Assembly (NCBI GenBank): GCA_963717705.1
Contig: CAVQWT010000002.1
Coordinates: 62,001 to 126,000, forward strand
Origin: CAVQWT01 sp963717705
Lineage (GTDB): Bacteria; Pseudomonadota; Gammaproteobacteria; Burkholderiales; Casimicrobiaceae
DNA length: 64,000 nt
Direction: 5' to 3'
Numbering within the stretch: position 1 is the first letter of the stretch; every line of letters starts with the position of its first letter. This document shows positions 1-8,302 of this stretch, one piece after another. The notes under the pieces are model-generated. The model did no database searches and was not told the origin of the DNA. It saw only the letters and a list, made by a program, of their open reading frames with translations. The position numbers and the translations under genes were made by a program.

Positions 1-372
1 GATCACCGAAACGCTGTCGCTGGCGGCGTTGGTGACGTAGACCCGCGTTCCGGCCGCATTCACGGCCACGCCGCTCGGCTCGATGCCGGTCGCCACCGTC
101 GCCAAGATGGAGTTCCGGGTGGCGTCGATCACCGAAACGCTGTCGCTTCCCGAATTGGCGATGTAGACGCGGGTGCCGTCGGCACTGACCGCGACACCGG
201 TAGGGCTTACCCCGACCGGAATCGTCGCGACGACGGCGTTGGTCGCGGTATCGATCACCGAGACATTGTCGGAACCCGCGTTCGTGATGTAGGCGAACGG
301 CGCCGCAGTGGCGACGGTCGCTGGCAGCAGGAGGAGCGCGAGGCCGATGAAGATGCGGGACAGTGGTCGCAT
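1..372 (-). CDS. YVTN-family beta-propeller protein, N-terminal part (cut by window edge)
   Basis: Only the first 124 codons are inside the window; the gene runs off the left edge. The protein opens with a signal peptide (charged start, Leu-rich core, cleavage near ATAA|PF). Blade-like repeats of about 42 residues follow, each with a Y-I/V-T/A-N element and an 'SVID' strand, the hallmark of the YVTN 40-residue beta-propeller family. This implies an exported, probably periplasmic or surface, protein. Binding partners cannot be told from the sequence. The repeats are nearly identical at the DNA level (the 'gatcaccgaaacgctgtcgct' type segment occurs at positions 1 and 127), so recombination between blades is possible. 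Start chosen at the ATG directly before the signal peptide. Confidence 0.8.
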   Translation of the reverse strand, partial: MRPLSRIFIGLALLLLPATVATAAPFAYITNAGSDNVSVIDTATNAVVATIPVGVSPTGVAVSADGTRVYIANSGSDSVSVIDATRNSILATVATGIEPSGVAVNAAGTRVYVTNAASDSVSVI

Positions 373-536
373 GGACCCTCCCGAGTTGGCTGCGCATTCG
401 TCGCCGGACGGCGACGAAATCGAGAACGGACCTCGACAAGATCAATTGCGCGCCGTCCGCCGTGCGCGTGCCTTGACCCGCGTCAACAGCGTCGCCGAAA
501 TCGCTTCCCCCGGCCTGCGGGAAGCGGGGAGGACCG

Positions 537-1742
537 TCAGCCGCCGGGCCTCGCGCCCTGCGACAGAATGACCCGCATCAGTGCTCCCGCGCCGAACGCC
601 CACGGCGCGATCGCGTCGGTGCGCTCGACGCGGTTGACCAGCGCGCCCAGCTTCGGCGTGGCGATGGCGACGACGTCGCCGATGACGTGGGTGAAGCCCT
701 GCCCGGGTCCGTGCCGGTCCTGCACCGGCGCGAACATCGTGCCCAGGAACAGCATGAAGCCGTCGGGATACTGGTGGTGCGCGCCGACCGCCTGCGCGAC
801 CAGGTCGAGCGGGTCGCGGCTGATCTTCGCCATCGACGACGCGCCCTGCAGCACGAAGCCGTCGGGGCCGTCGACGCGCAGCGAAAGGTCGCACCGGCGC
901 ACGTCGTCGAGGGTGAACGTCGCGTCGAACAGCCGGACGAAGGGCCCGATCGCGCACGAGGCGTTGTTGTCCTTCGCCTTGCCGAGCAGCAGCGCGCTGC
1001 GGCCCTCGAAGTCGCGCAGGTTGACGTCGTTGCCCAGCGCGGCGCCGACCACCTCGCCGCGGCTGTTCACCGCCAGCACGATCTCCGGCTCCGGGTTGTT
1101 CCACGCCGAGCCCGGGTGGATGCCGACGTCGGCGCCGGTGCCGACCGCCGACATCGGCTGCGCCTTGGTGAAGATCTCGGCATCCGGACCGATCCCCACC
1201 TCGAGGTACTGCGACCACGCGCCCTCGCGGATCAGCGCGTCCTTGAGCCGCGCCGCCTCGGGCGATCCGGGGCGCACCGCCGCGAGGTCGTCGCCGATGA
1301 TCGCGACGATGGTCCGCCGCACGGTCACCGCCTTCGCCGGGTCGCCGCGCGCCTGCTCCTCGATCACGCGCTCGAGCATGCTGGCGACGAAGGTGACGCC
1401 GGCGGCCTTGACCGCCTGCAGGTCGCAGGGCGCGACGAGCCACGGCGCGCCGGCGTCGCGCGTGGCGGGGTCGGCGTTCGCCAGCGCGTCGGCGAGTGCC
1501 GCCACCCGCGGCAGCGCGCTCGTGGCGTGGATAATCGACGCCACGTCGGGCTGCTCGAACAGCTGCGACACCGTCGGCGCCAGCGGCGAAAGGTCGACGA
1601 GCTCGTCGCCGCGCACCGCCACCGGCACCGGGCCGCCGCGGGCAGGCAGCCACGCGCGGCCGACCAGCAGCGCGCGGTCGCGGTCGGCGGGCAGCGTGCC
1701 CGCGGGGTCAAGCCGTTTGCGCATCGTGCCCTGCTCCGCCAT
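537..1742 (-). CDS. Fumarylacetoacetate hydrolase (FAH) family protein
   Basis: The 401-residue protein has the FAH C-terminal fold: an E-P-E metal-ligand motif near residues 218-220, GNDVNLRD near 237-244, and a conserved 'LGKAKDNNAS' stretch after it. Family members hydrolyse or decarboxylate 2-keto acids (fumarylpyruvate, 2-keto-3-deoxy sugar acids, oxaloacetate) using Mg2+. The long N-terminal part and 'NNPEPEIVLAVN' resemble the larger FAH proteins linked to sugar-acid catabolism, but the substrate cannot be assigned. The gene stands alone, divergent from prolyl aminopeptidase. The start could be Met1 (position 1742) or Met7. Cytoplasmic; no signal peptide. Confidence 0.85.
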   Translation of the reverse strand: MAEQGTMRKRLDPAGTLPADRDRALLVGRAWLPARGGPVPVAVRGDELVDLSPLAPTVSQLFEQPDVASIIHATSALPRVAALADALANADPATRDAGAPWLVAPCDLQAVKAAGVTFVASMLERVIEEQARGDPAKAVTVRRTIVAIIGDDLAAVRPGSPEAARLKDALIREGAWSQYLEVGIGPDAEIFTKAQPMSAVGTGADVGIHPGSAWNNPEPEIVLAVNSRGEVVGAALGNDVNLRDFEGRSALLLGKAKDNNASCAIGPFVRLFDATFTLDDVRRCDLSLRVDGPDGFVLQGASSMAKISRDPLDLVAQAVGAHHQYPDGFMLFLGTMFAPVQDRHGPGQGFTHVIGDVVAIATPKLGALVNRVERTDAIAPWAFGAGALMRVILSQGARPGG

Positions 1743-1815
1743 CGCCCCCTCCGTCGCCGCGATCGCCGCTGTCGTCGCCGCAGTTTACCCGGCGCGCGAC
1801 GACCCGCGCATCCGG

Positions 1816-1821
1816 CATAAT
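1816..1821 (+). promoter_or_regulatory. Candidate -10 box (CATAAT) for prolyl aminopeptidase
   Basis: CATAAT ends only 6 nt before the ATGATG start of the downstream gene, so transcription would begin at or beside the start codon (leaderless or very short leader). No convincing -35 hexamer is visible. Confidence 0.4.
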
Positions 1822-1827
1822 CCGCCG

Positions 1828-2811
1828 ATGATGACCGGTCCCGACGCCCGCGCGGGCAACGAGCTGCTGTTCCCGGAGATCGCGCCGCACGCGACCGGGT
1901 GGCTCGCCGTCGAGCCGCCGCACGTCCTGCACTGGGAGGCCTGCGGCAATCCCGACGGCGTGCCGGTCGTGTTCCTGCACGGCGGCCCCGGCGGCGGCTG
2001 CCTGCCGCATCACCGGCGCTACTTCGACCCGGCGTTCTGGCGGATCGTGCTCGTCGACCAGCGCGGCGCGGGTCGCTCGACGCCCGCGGCGGAGCTGGCC
2101 GGCAACACCACGCCGGCGCTGGTCGCCGACCTCGAGGCGCTGCGGATGCACCTGCGCATCGAGCAATGGCTGCTGTTCGGCGGATCGTGGGGCTCGACCC
2201 TCGCGCTGGCCTACGGCGAGGCGCACCCGGCGCGCTGCCTCGGCATGGTGCTCCGCGGCGTGTTCCTCGCGCGACCGCAGGAGATCGACTGGTTCATGCA
2301 CGGCATGGGCTCGTTCTTTCCCGAGGCGGCCCGCGCCTTCCGCGAGGCGCTGCCGCCGGACGAGCGCGGCGACCTGCTCGGCAACTACTATCGCCGGCTG
2401 ACCGACCCGGACCCCGAGGTCCACCTGCCCGCGGCAAAGGCGTGGGATCGCTACGAGGGCGCGTGCTCGACGCTGCTGCCGCAGCCGGACCCGATCGCGC
2501 AGTTCGACTCCGACGCCGGCGCGCTGGCGATCGCCCGCATCGAGGCGCACTACTTCGTGCATCGCGCGTTCCTCGACGACGACGCGCTGCTGCGGGGGAT
2601 CGACCGCGTGCGCCACCTGCCCTGCGCGATCGTCCAGGGCCGCTACGACGTCATCTGCCCCCCGGCCACCGCCGACGCGCTGGCGCGCGCCTGGCCCGAG
2701 GCCGAATACCTGGTCGTCGCGGACGCCGGCCACTCGGTGCGCGAGCCCGGCATCACGCGCGAGCTGCTGCTCGCCGTCGAGCGGATGAAGGCGCGCGTCG
2801 TGGCGCGCTGA
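1828..2811 (+). CDS. pip: Prolyl aminopeptidase (proline iminopeptidase), alpha/beta hydrolase
   Basis: This enzyme removes N-terminal proline from peptides in the cytoplasm. It shows the oxyanion-hole motif HGGPGGG (residues 51-57), the nucleophile elbow GGSWGS with catalytic Ser near residue 120, an Asp in 'QGRYDVICP' and the final His in 'DAGHSV'. These are the classic S33-family signatures, and the 327-residue length fits. The start is one of two adjacent ATGs (1828 or 1831), both just after the CATAAT box and before 'TGPDARAG'. The gene is monocistronic and converges on the YceI gene. Confidence 0.93.
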   Translation: MMTGPDARAGNELLFPEIAPHATGWLAVEPPHVLHWEACGNPDGVPVVFLHGGPGGGCLPHHRRYFDPAFWRIVLVDQRGAGRSTPAAELAGNTTPALVADLEALRMHLRIEQWLLFGGSWGSTLALAYGEAHPARCLGMVLRGVFLARPQEIDWFMHGMGSFFPEAARAFREALPPDERGDLLGNYYRRLTDPDPEVHLPAAKAWDRYEGACSTLLPQPDPIAQFDSDAGALAIARIEAHYFVHRAFLDDDALLRGIDRVRHLPCAIVQGRYDVICPPATADALARAWPEAEYLVVADAGHSVREPGITRELLLAVERMKARVVAR

Positions 2812-2821
2812 AGGCGCCGGC

Positions 2822-3466
2822 TCAATCCCGGTAGCCCTCGGCCTGGATGGTCAGCGTCACCTCGTCGCCGACGTCCTTGAGCCACGCCGACATGCCGAAA
2901 TCGGACCGCCGGACCGTCGCCGTGACCTCGGCGCCGCACAGCGGGCGGCGGGTCAGCGAATGCGTGCCGCAGCGGAAATCGCGGATCGCGAGCCGCACCG
3001 GTCGCGTCACTCCAAGCAGCGTCAGCTCGCCGTCGGCGGCCACCGGCACGTCGCCGTCGAAGACGATCCGCTGCGCGCGGTAGGAGACCGTCGGGAAGCG
3101 CTCGACGTCGAACCAGCTGTCGCCGCGCAGGATGCGGTCGCGCAGGCGGTCGGCGGTTTCCAGCGACGCCGCGTCGACCGCAACCTCGACCCGCCCGCTC
3201 CTTTCGGCGCGGTCGATCACCACGGTGCCCGACGTGCGCGTGAACATCCCGCGCTGCACCGACAGGCCGAGGTGCGACACCGCGAACACCGGCACCGTGT
3301 GCGCGGGATCGAGCGTGAACGACTCCGGCGCCGCGTGCGCGGCGGAGGCCGCGGCGAGCGTCGCCGCGACGACGAGCGCCGCGGCCCGGCCGACGCCCGC
3401 GAGCCGCCGGGCGACGGTTAGCCGGATCCGGCGGACAGCTCGCCGAGGGCGCGGCGAAGGTCTCAC
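2822..3466 (-). CDS. YceI-family periplasmic protein (second copy)
   Basis: A secreted lipocalin-like YceI-domain protein of 214 residues. Family members bind long-chain isoprenoids or lipids in the periplasm. A signal peptide (Arg-rich n-region, Ala/Leu core, cleavage AHA|APES) is followed by 'FTLDPAHTVPVFAVSHLG', the YceI start, and later by 'SYRAQRIVFDGD' and 'FGMSAWL'. The GTG start overlaps the TGA stop of the upstream b561-YceI gene (GTGA), so the two are translationally coupled. No ATG exists in frame before the signal peptide. The open frame continues further upstream but only as the shadow of the b561 gene. Confidence 0.85.
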   Translation of the reverse strand: MRPSPRPRRAVRRIRLTVARRLAGVGRAAALVVAATLAAASAAHAAPESFTLDPAHTVPVFAVSHLGLSVQRGMFTRTSGTVVIDRAERSGRVEVAVDAASLETADRLRDRILRGDSWFDVERFPTVSYRAQRIVFDGDVPVAADGELTLLGVTRPVRLAIRDFRCGTHSLTRRPLCGAEVTATVRRSDFGMSAWLKDVGDEVTLTIQAEGYRD

Positions 3467-4596
3467 TTCACCGGCGGGAGCACCATCCGCACCCGCACCA
3501 CGACGTCGTTGGCGACGGTGTCGGTGTCGGCCCACGGGCCGTCGCCGATCCGGAAATCGAGCCGCTGCAGCGTCAGCTGGCCCTCGGCGACGCTCATGCC
3601 GCTGGCGTCGCGCTTGAGCTGCACCGGCATCATCACGTCGCGCGTCACGCCCTTCAGCGACAGCCGGCCGGCCACTTCGTAGCGGTCGCCCGGCAGCCCG
3701 CGCACCACCGTCGACACGAACTTCGCCGTCGGGAACTGGCGGGTGTCGAACCAGCTCGGCCGGCGGACCTCGGCCTCGGATTCCTCGCTGGCGAGATCGA
3801 TGCTGGCCAGGTCGATCTCGATTTCCGCGCGAGAGCGGGCCGGGTCCTGCGGCCGGAAGTCGACGTTCGCCTTCCACTTGCGGAAGACGCCCTCGACGTT
3901 CGCGCCGAGCTGCTTCGAGACGAAGCGGATGTCGCTGCGCTCGACGGCGACACCCTGCGCCGACGACTCCGGCGAAACCGCCAGCAGCATTGCCGCGAGC
4001 GGCGGAACGAACGGTGCGATGAGGCGCATGCGGGCAGCCTTTCCGGTGGCGGGCCTGCGCCGCCCCGGGAAGATCCGGGCGAGCAGGCCGTCGCGGTCGA
4101 CGAAGTCGTGCTTCAGCGCCGCCGCGACGTGCAGCAGCACCAGCGCGGCCAGCGAAGCGTTGAGCGCGAGATGTACGACCTTCAGCGCGACGGCGAGTTC
4201 CTTGTCCTTGGCGACGAGGTCGGGCAGCGGGAGCACGCCCAGCCACACCGTCTGCACGCCGGAGGCCGAGCTGTACAGCCAGCCGGACACCGGCACCGCC
4301 AGCATCAGCGCGTACAGCAGGCCATGCGTCGCCGCGGCCGCCCGGCGCTGCCAGCGCGGCATCGCCACCGGCGGCGGCGGCCGGTGCCGGGCCCGCCAGG
4401 CAAGCCGCGCCAGCGCCACCAGGAACACAGTGACGCCGATCCACTTGTGGTACGCGTAGACGCGGAACTTGAGCGGACCGAACGGCAGGTCGGTCATCCA
4501 CAGTCCGACGCAGAACCCCGACAGCACCAGTGCGGCACCGAGCCAGTGCAGCCCGATCGCGGTGCCGGTGTAGCGGGTCGCCGCGGCCTCGTCCAT
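3463..4596 (-). CDS. Cytochrome b561 domain fused to a YceI domain
   Basis: Residues 1 to about 190 form a cytochrome b561/di-haem membrane module of four transmembrane helices with the expected histidines (LHWLG, YAYHKW, ATHGLL, LHVAAALKH). Such modules pass electrons between quinol and periplasmic acceptors. A new hydrophobic segment then begins at an internal Met ('MRLIAPFV') and leads into a complete YceI domain ('VERSDIRFVSKQLG', 'RRPSWFDTRQFPTAKF'). There is no stop between the halves, so it reads as one 377-residue fusion. An internal start giving a separate secreted YceI is possible. It is followed by a second YceI gene with a GTGA overlap. Likely role: electron transfer or quinone handling at the membrane surface (inference). 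Confidence 0.85.
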   Translation of the reverse strand: MDEAAATRYTGTAIGLHWLGAALVLSGFCVGLWMTDLPFGPLKFRVYAYHKWIGVTVFLVALARLAWRARHRPPPPVAMPRWQRRAAAATHGLLYALMLAVPVSGWLYSSASGVQTVWLGVLPLPDLVAKDKELAVALKVVHLALNASLAALVLLHVAAALKHDFVDRDGLLARIFPGRRRPATGKAARMRLIAPFVPPLAAMLLAVSPESSAQGVAVERSDIRFVSKQLGANVEGVFRKWKANVDFRPQDPARSRAEIEIDLASIDLASEESEAEVRRPSWFDTRQFPTAKFVSTVVRGLPGDRYEVAGRLSLKGVTRDVMMPVQLKRDASGMSVAEGQLTLQRLDFRIGDGPWADTDTVANDVVVRVRMVLPPVK

Positions 4597-4742
4597 CGGC
4601 GCACGCTAGTCGGCGCGCGACCGCGCGTCAAGAACCGCCCGCGGAGCAACCTGCACCAACCGCCTGCGCCGGCCGCCTGCGCCATCCCGCGCCGGCAGCC
4701 CGGCGGCGGCCGGCACACCGGGGACCACTCCGGCGTCGCCGC

Positions 4743-4748
4743 TATAAT
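4743..4748 (+). promoter_or_regulatory. Candidate -10 box (TATAAT) for bioA
   Basis: A perfect consensus TATAAT lies 57 nt upstream of the bioA GTG. No good -35 hexamer is seen at 16-18 nt spacing. Confidence 0.45.
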
Positions 4749-4805
4749 CGTCTCGTCCGTTCCTGCGGCCCCCTTGCCGCCGCCCCGCGCCGCGCTCCCC
4801 CTGTC

Positions 4806-6131
4806 GTGACGAACCCCACCTCCAACGCCAACTGGCTCGCGCGCAGCCGCGCCGCCGTCTGGCACCCGTGCACCCAGATGAAGGCGCACGAGACGCTGCC
4901 GCTGGTCCCGATCGCCCGCGGCGAAGGCGCCTGGCTGGTCGACTTCGAAGGGCGGCGCTACCTCGACGCGGTCAGCTCGTGGTGGACCAACCTGTTCGGC
5001 CACGCGCATCCCGCGATCAACGCGGCGCTGAAGGCGCAGCTCGACGAGCTCGAGCACGCGATGCTCGCCGGCTTCACCCACCGACCCGTGGTCGAGCTTT
5101 CGGAGCGGCTCGCGGCGCTGGCGCCCGCGGGCCTGGGGCACGCGTTCTACGGCAGCGACGGCGCGTCGGCGGTCGAGATCGCGCTGAAGATGGCGTTCCA
5201 CGCGTGGCGCAACCGCGGGCGGCCCGAGAAGACCGGCTTCGTCAGCCTGGCGGGCAGCTACCACGGCGAGACGCTGGGCGCGCTGGCGGTCACCGACGTG
5301 CCGCTGTTCCGCGACGTCTACGCGCCGCTGCTGCGCCGGAACGCCGTCGTCCCCTGTCCCGACACGCGCACCGCCGGCCCCGGAGAGTCCGCGCGCGACG
5401 TCGCCGAGCGCGCGGCGCTGGCACTGGCGGCGCATCTCGACGCCCACGCTCGCACCACCGCCGCGCTGATCCTCGAGCCGCGCGTGCAGGGTGCGGCCGG
5501 CATGGTCGAGCACGACGCGCACTACCTCGCCCGCGCCCGCGAACTGTGCACGCGGCACGACGTGCTGCTGATCGCCGACGAGATCATGACCGGCTTCGGT
5601 CGCACCGGGACGATGTTCGCGTGGGAGCAGGCGCAGGCGCCGGCACCGGACTTCCTGTGCCTGTCGAAGGGGCTCACCGGCGGCTACCTGCCGCTGTCCT
5701 GCGTGCTGACGACCGATGCCGTCTATGGCGCGTTCTACGACGACGACCTCGCGCGCGGGTTCCTGCACTCGCACAGCTACACCGGCAATCCGCTCGCGTG
5801 CCGCGCGGCGCTGGCCACGCTCGACCTCTTCCGCGACGGCGACGTGATCGCGCGCAACCGCGAGCGCGCCGCACGCTGGTCGGCGCTGGCGGCGCCGCTC
5901 GCCGCGCACCCGCGGGTTCGCCACTTCCGGCAACCCGGTATGATCGTCGCGTTCGAGGTCGAAAGCGACCGTCCCGATTTCGCGCGCTGGTGCTTCGGCC
6001 AGGCCCTCGAGCGCGGCCTGCTGCTGCGGCCGATCGGCCGCACCATCTACTTCATGCCACCCTACATCCTCGCCGACGACGAGTTCGCGTTCCTTGTCGA
6101 AGGCACGAAGGCCATCGTCGATGCCGCCTGA
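4806..6131 (+). CDS. bioA: Adenosylmethionine-8-amino-7-oxononanoate aminotransferase (biotin synthesis)
   Basis: BioA converts 7-keto-8-aminopelargonate to 7,8-diaminopelargonate, using S-adenosylmethionine as amino donor and PLP as cofactor. Class-III aminotransferase features are clear: 'SSWWTNLFGH' near residues 57-66, 'SYHGETLG' 151-158, 'LIADEIMTGFGRTG' 255-268 with the PLP-binding Asp, and the Schiff-base Lys at about 288 in 'LSKGLTGGYLP'. Length of 441 residues is typical. The GTG start is the first in-frame start after the TATAAT box and gives the usual 'WHPCTQM' near the N-terminus. No other bio gene is nearby. The stop overlaps the start of dacB. Confidence 0.95.
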   Translation: MTNPTSNANWLARSRAAVWHPCTQMKAHETLPLVPIARGEGAWLVDFEGRRYLDAVSSWWTNLFGHAHPAINAALKAQLDELEHAMLAGFTHRPVVELSERLAALAPAGLGHAFYGSDGASAVEIALKMAFHAWRNRGRPEKTGFVSLAGSYHGETLGALAVTDVPLFRDVYAPLLRRNAVVPCPDTRTAGPGESARDVAERAALALAAHLDAHARTTAALILEPRVQGAAGMVEHDAHYLARARELCTRHDVLLIADEIMTGFGRTGTMFAWEQAQAPAPDFLCLSKGLTGGYLPLSCVLTTDAVYGAFYDDDLARGFLHSHSYTGNPLACRAALATLDLFRDGDVIARNRERAARWSALAAPLAAHPRVRHFRQPGMIVAFEVESDRPDFARWCFGQALERGLLLRPIGRTIYFMPPYILADDEFAFLVEGTKAIVDAA

Positions 6132-7680
6132 GCGCATCGGCGCGCTCCAGGCGCGATCCGCGCGGCGCGAGCAGGTACCGCGGCCGGCGCTTGCCGCCGC
6201 CTGCTCCGCCGTCGTCGTCGCGCTCGCCGCCGCGGCGCTGGCCCTGCATTCCGCGCCTCTGCCCGCCGCGCAGCCCGGCAGCGCCATCAGCGGCCGCGGC
6301 GCGCTGCCGCGTCCGGTCGGACGGGCGTTCCTGGACGCGCGTGTTCCGCTCAACACCATCGCCGTCGTCGTGCAGGAGATCGGGGCGCCGCGCCCGCTGG
6401 TGACGCACGACGCCGCGCGCCCGATGAACCCCGCGTCGGTGATGAAGCTGTACACGACGCTGGCGGCGCTCGAGCTGCTGGGGCGCGACTACCGCTGGAC
6501 CACGGATGCGTACCTCGGCGGGCCGCTGGTCGGCGGCACGCTGCAGGGAGACCTGGTGCTCAAGGGCCGCGGCGACCCGAAGATCACCATCGAGCAGTGG
6601 CAGGAGTTCATGGCGACGCTGCGCACCCGCGGCCTCGCCACCGTCGACGGCGACCTCGTGCTCGACCGCACCCAGTTCGCGCTGCCGCCGCACGACCCCA
6701 TGGCGTTCGACGGGGAGTCGCTGCGCCCGTACAACGTCGGGCCCGACGCGATGCTGGTCAACTTCAAGGCCGTGCGTTTCGCCTTCGCACCCAACGGCGC
6801 GGGCGACGCGACCGTCCTGCGCACCGAGCCGCCGCTCGGCGAGGTGGCGGTAAGTCCGCCGCCGCCTACCGCCGCGGGTCCGTGCAACGACTGGCGCGCG
6901 AGCATCGGCGCCGCGTTCACCGACCGCGGCAGCGCCGCGAGCGCCACCTTCGGCGGCCGGTTCCCCGCGTCCTGCGGCGAGCGCGACTGGCACGTCGCGC
7001 TGCTCGATCATCCGCATTACGTGCGCGGCATGTTCGCCACCTATTTCGGCGAGGCCGGCGGGCGCTTCACCGGCGGTGTGCGCGACGGCCGCCCGCCCGC
7101 AGGCGCGGCGCCGTTCGCGACGATGGCATCGGCGCCGCTCTACGACATCGTCCGCGACATCAACAAGCTGTCGAACAACGTGATGGCGCGGCAGGTGTTC
7201 CTGACCCTCGCGACGACCGCGGCGCCGCCGCCCGCGACGCCCGCAGGTGCCGCCGACGCGATGCGACGCTGGCTCGACCGGCGCAAGATCGACCGCCGCG
7301 GCTTCGTCGTCGAGAACGGTTCGGGGCTCTCGCGCAACGAGCGCAGCACCGCCGCCGGCCTGGCGCAGCTGCTCGCCGCCGCCGACGCGAGCCCGGTGCG
7401 CGAGGAGTTCGCGAGCTCGCTGGCCGTCGCCGCGGTCGACGGCACGCTGGCGCGGCGCTTCACCGACCGCCCGGTCGCCGGCCAGGCGCTGCTGAAGACC
7501 GGCTCGCTCGAAGGCGTGCGTGCACTCGCCGGCTACGTCATCGACGCCGAGAACCGCCGCTGGATCGTCGTCGCCATCATCAACCACGCCAACGCGCTGC
7601 GCGGGCAGCCCGCGCTGGACGCGCTGGTCCAGTGGGTCTACCGCGACGCGGCGGCGTGGTCGCGAGCGTTCGCGCAGTGA
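6121..7680 (+). CDS. dacB: D-alanyl-D-alanine carboxypeptidase/endopeptidase (PBP4 family)
   Basis: A periplasmic low-molecular-mass penicillin-binding protein of the S13 family that trims or cleaves peptidoglycan cross-links. A signal anchor (residues 22-42) is followed by the active-site SxxK motif (S106-V-M-K109 in 'NPASVMKLYTT'), the SxN motif ('KLSNNVMAR') and KTG ('LLKTGSLEG'), all in the right order. The 519-residue length suits PBP4-type enzymes with the inserted domain between SxxK and SxN. ATG at 6121 overlaps the bioA stop by 11 bp, suggesting co-transcription; an upstream ATG at 6094 is less likely. Confidence 0.93.
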   Translation: MPPERIGALQARSARREQVPRPALAAACSAVVVALAAAALALHSAPLPAAQPGSAISGRGALPRPVGRAFLDARVPLNTIAVVVQEIGAPRPLVTHDAARPMNPASVMKLYTTLAALELLGRDYRWTTDAYLGGPLVGGTLQGDLVLKGRGDPKITIEQWQEFMATLRTRGLATVDGDLVLDRTQFALPPHDPMAFDGESLRPYNVGPDAMLVNFKAVRFAFAPNGAGDATVLRTEPPLGEVAVSPPPPTAAGPCNDWRASIGAAFTDRGSAASATFGGRFPASCGERDWHVALLDHPHYVRGMFATYFGEAGGRFTGGVRDGRPPAGAAPFATMASAPLYDIVRDINKLSNNVMARQVFLTLATTAAPPPATPAGAADAMRRWLDRRKIDRRGFVVENGSGLSRNERSTAAGLAQLLAAADASPVREEFASSLAVAAVDGTLARRFTDRPVAGQALLKTGSLEGVRALAGYVIDAENRRWIVVAIINHANALRGQPALDALVQWVYRDAAAWSRAFAQ

Positions 7681-7706
7681 CCGTGCGGCGGCCGCCGCGT
7701 CGCTGA

Positions 7707-8117
7707 CTACATGCCGGGGATCGGCCGGCTGTCCTTGAACAGCAGGTAGCCGCGGATCACCCGGTAGAGCACCCAGATCGACGTGATCGCCCAGATCGCC
7801 AGGGCGAAGGGAATGCCCAGCAGCGTGATGAACATCACGAAGCCGATCGCGCTCCACAGGATCGACCACCAGAAGGTGCGGATCAGCCAGCGCAGGTGCG
7901 AGGCGACCCACGTGCCCGCCGCGTCGTCGCGTTTCACGTACGCGATGATGACCGCGACGATCCCGACGATGCCGAGCAGCGGCAACGGCGCGGCGACCCC
8001 GGACGACGCGAGCTGGGCGATCGCGGCCAGCGCGAACAGCAGGTAGACCAGCAGCGCGGCGGTCACCGGCGGTTCATTGCCGACGGGCGCGGATTGCGGG
8101 GACGGATACTCGGCCAT
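7707..8117 (-). CDS. Small DUF4870-like integral membrane protein
   Basis: The 136-residue protein has four hydrophobic segments (about residues 17-38, 44-60, 80-103, 105-122). The fragment 'AYVKRDDAAGTWVASHLRW' between helices 2 and 3 and the ending 'YRVIRGYLLFKDSRPIP' match the DUF4870-type family common in beta- and gammaproteobacteria. Function is unknown; family members are inner-membrane proteins. The gene converges on dacB with only 26 nt between stops. The start ATG (8117) is preceded by an AG-rich stretch (ccaggagatcttcgcg) that includes GGAG. Confidence 0.75.
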   Translation of the reverse strand: MAEYPSPQSAPVGNEPPVTAALLVYLLFALAAIAQLASSGVAAPLPLLGIVGIVAVIIAYVKRDDAAGTWVASHLRWLIRTFWWSILWSAIGFVMFITLLGIPFALAIWAITSIWVLYRVIRGYLLFKDSRPIPGM

Positions 8118-8272
8118 CGCGAAGATCTCCTGGAGCAGGACACCGCGAGACTGCGGCGAGACGGAATCTGCGGCCGGCGGCCGCCGCCGTCAATACCTGA
8201 TGGCGCGAACGGCGCCCGGCCGCGACGGCGCGGGCGCATTTCGCGACGAACGGGACGGTGGTCGGCAACGAA

Positions 8273-8302
8273 GCGGGGCAAGGGGGTTCACCCCTGCCCC
8301 GC
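8273..8302 (-). terminator. GC-rich hairpin downstream of the collagen-like gene
   Basis: An arm of about 12 bp (gcggggcaagggg paired with cccctgccccgc, one bulged A) closes a short loop about 60 nt after the collagen-like stop codon. No strong T-run follows, so intrinsic termination is plausible but unproven. The rest of the 246-nt gap 8118-8363 shows no other feature. Confidence 0.5.

Noticed and set aside
2822..4501. 559-codon minus-strand frame covering both YceI regions
   Set aside because: Upstream of 3466 it is the shadow of the b561-YceI fusion; only the final 214 codons match YceI.
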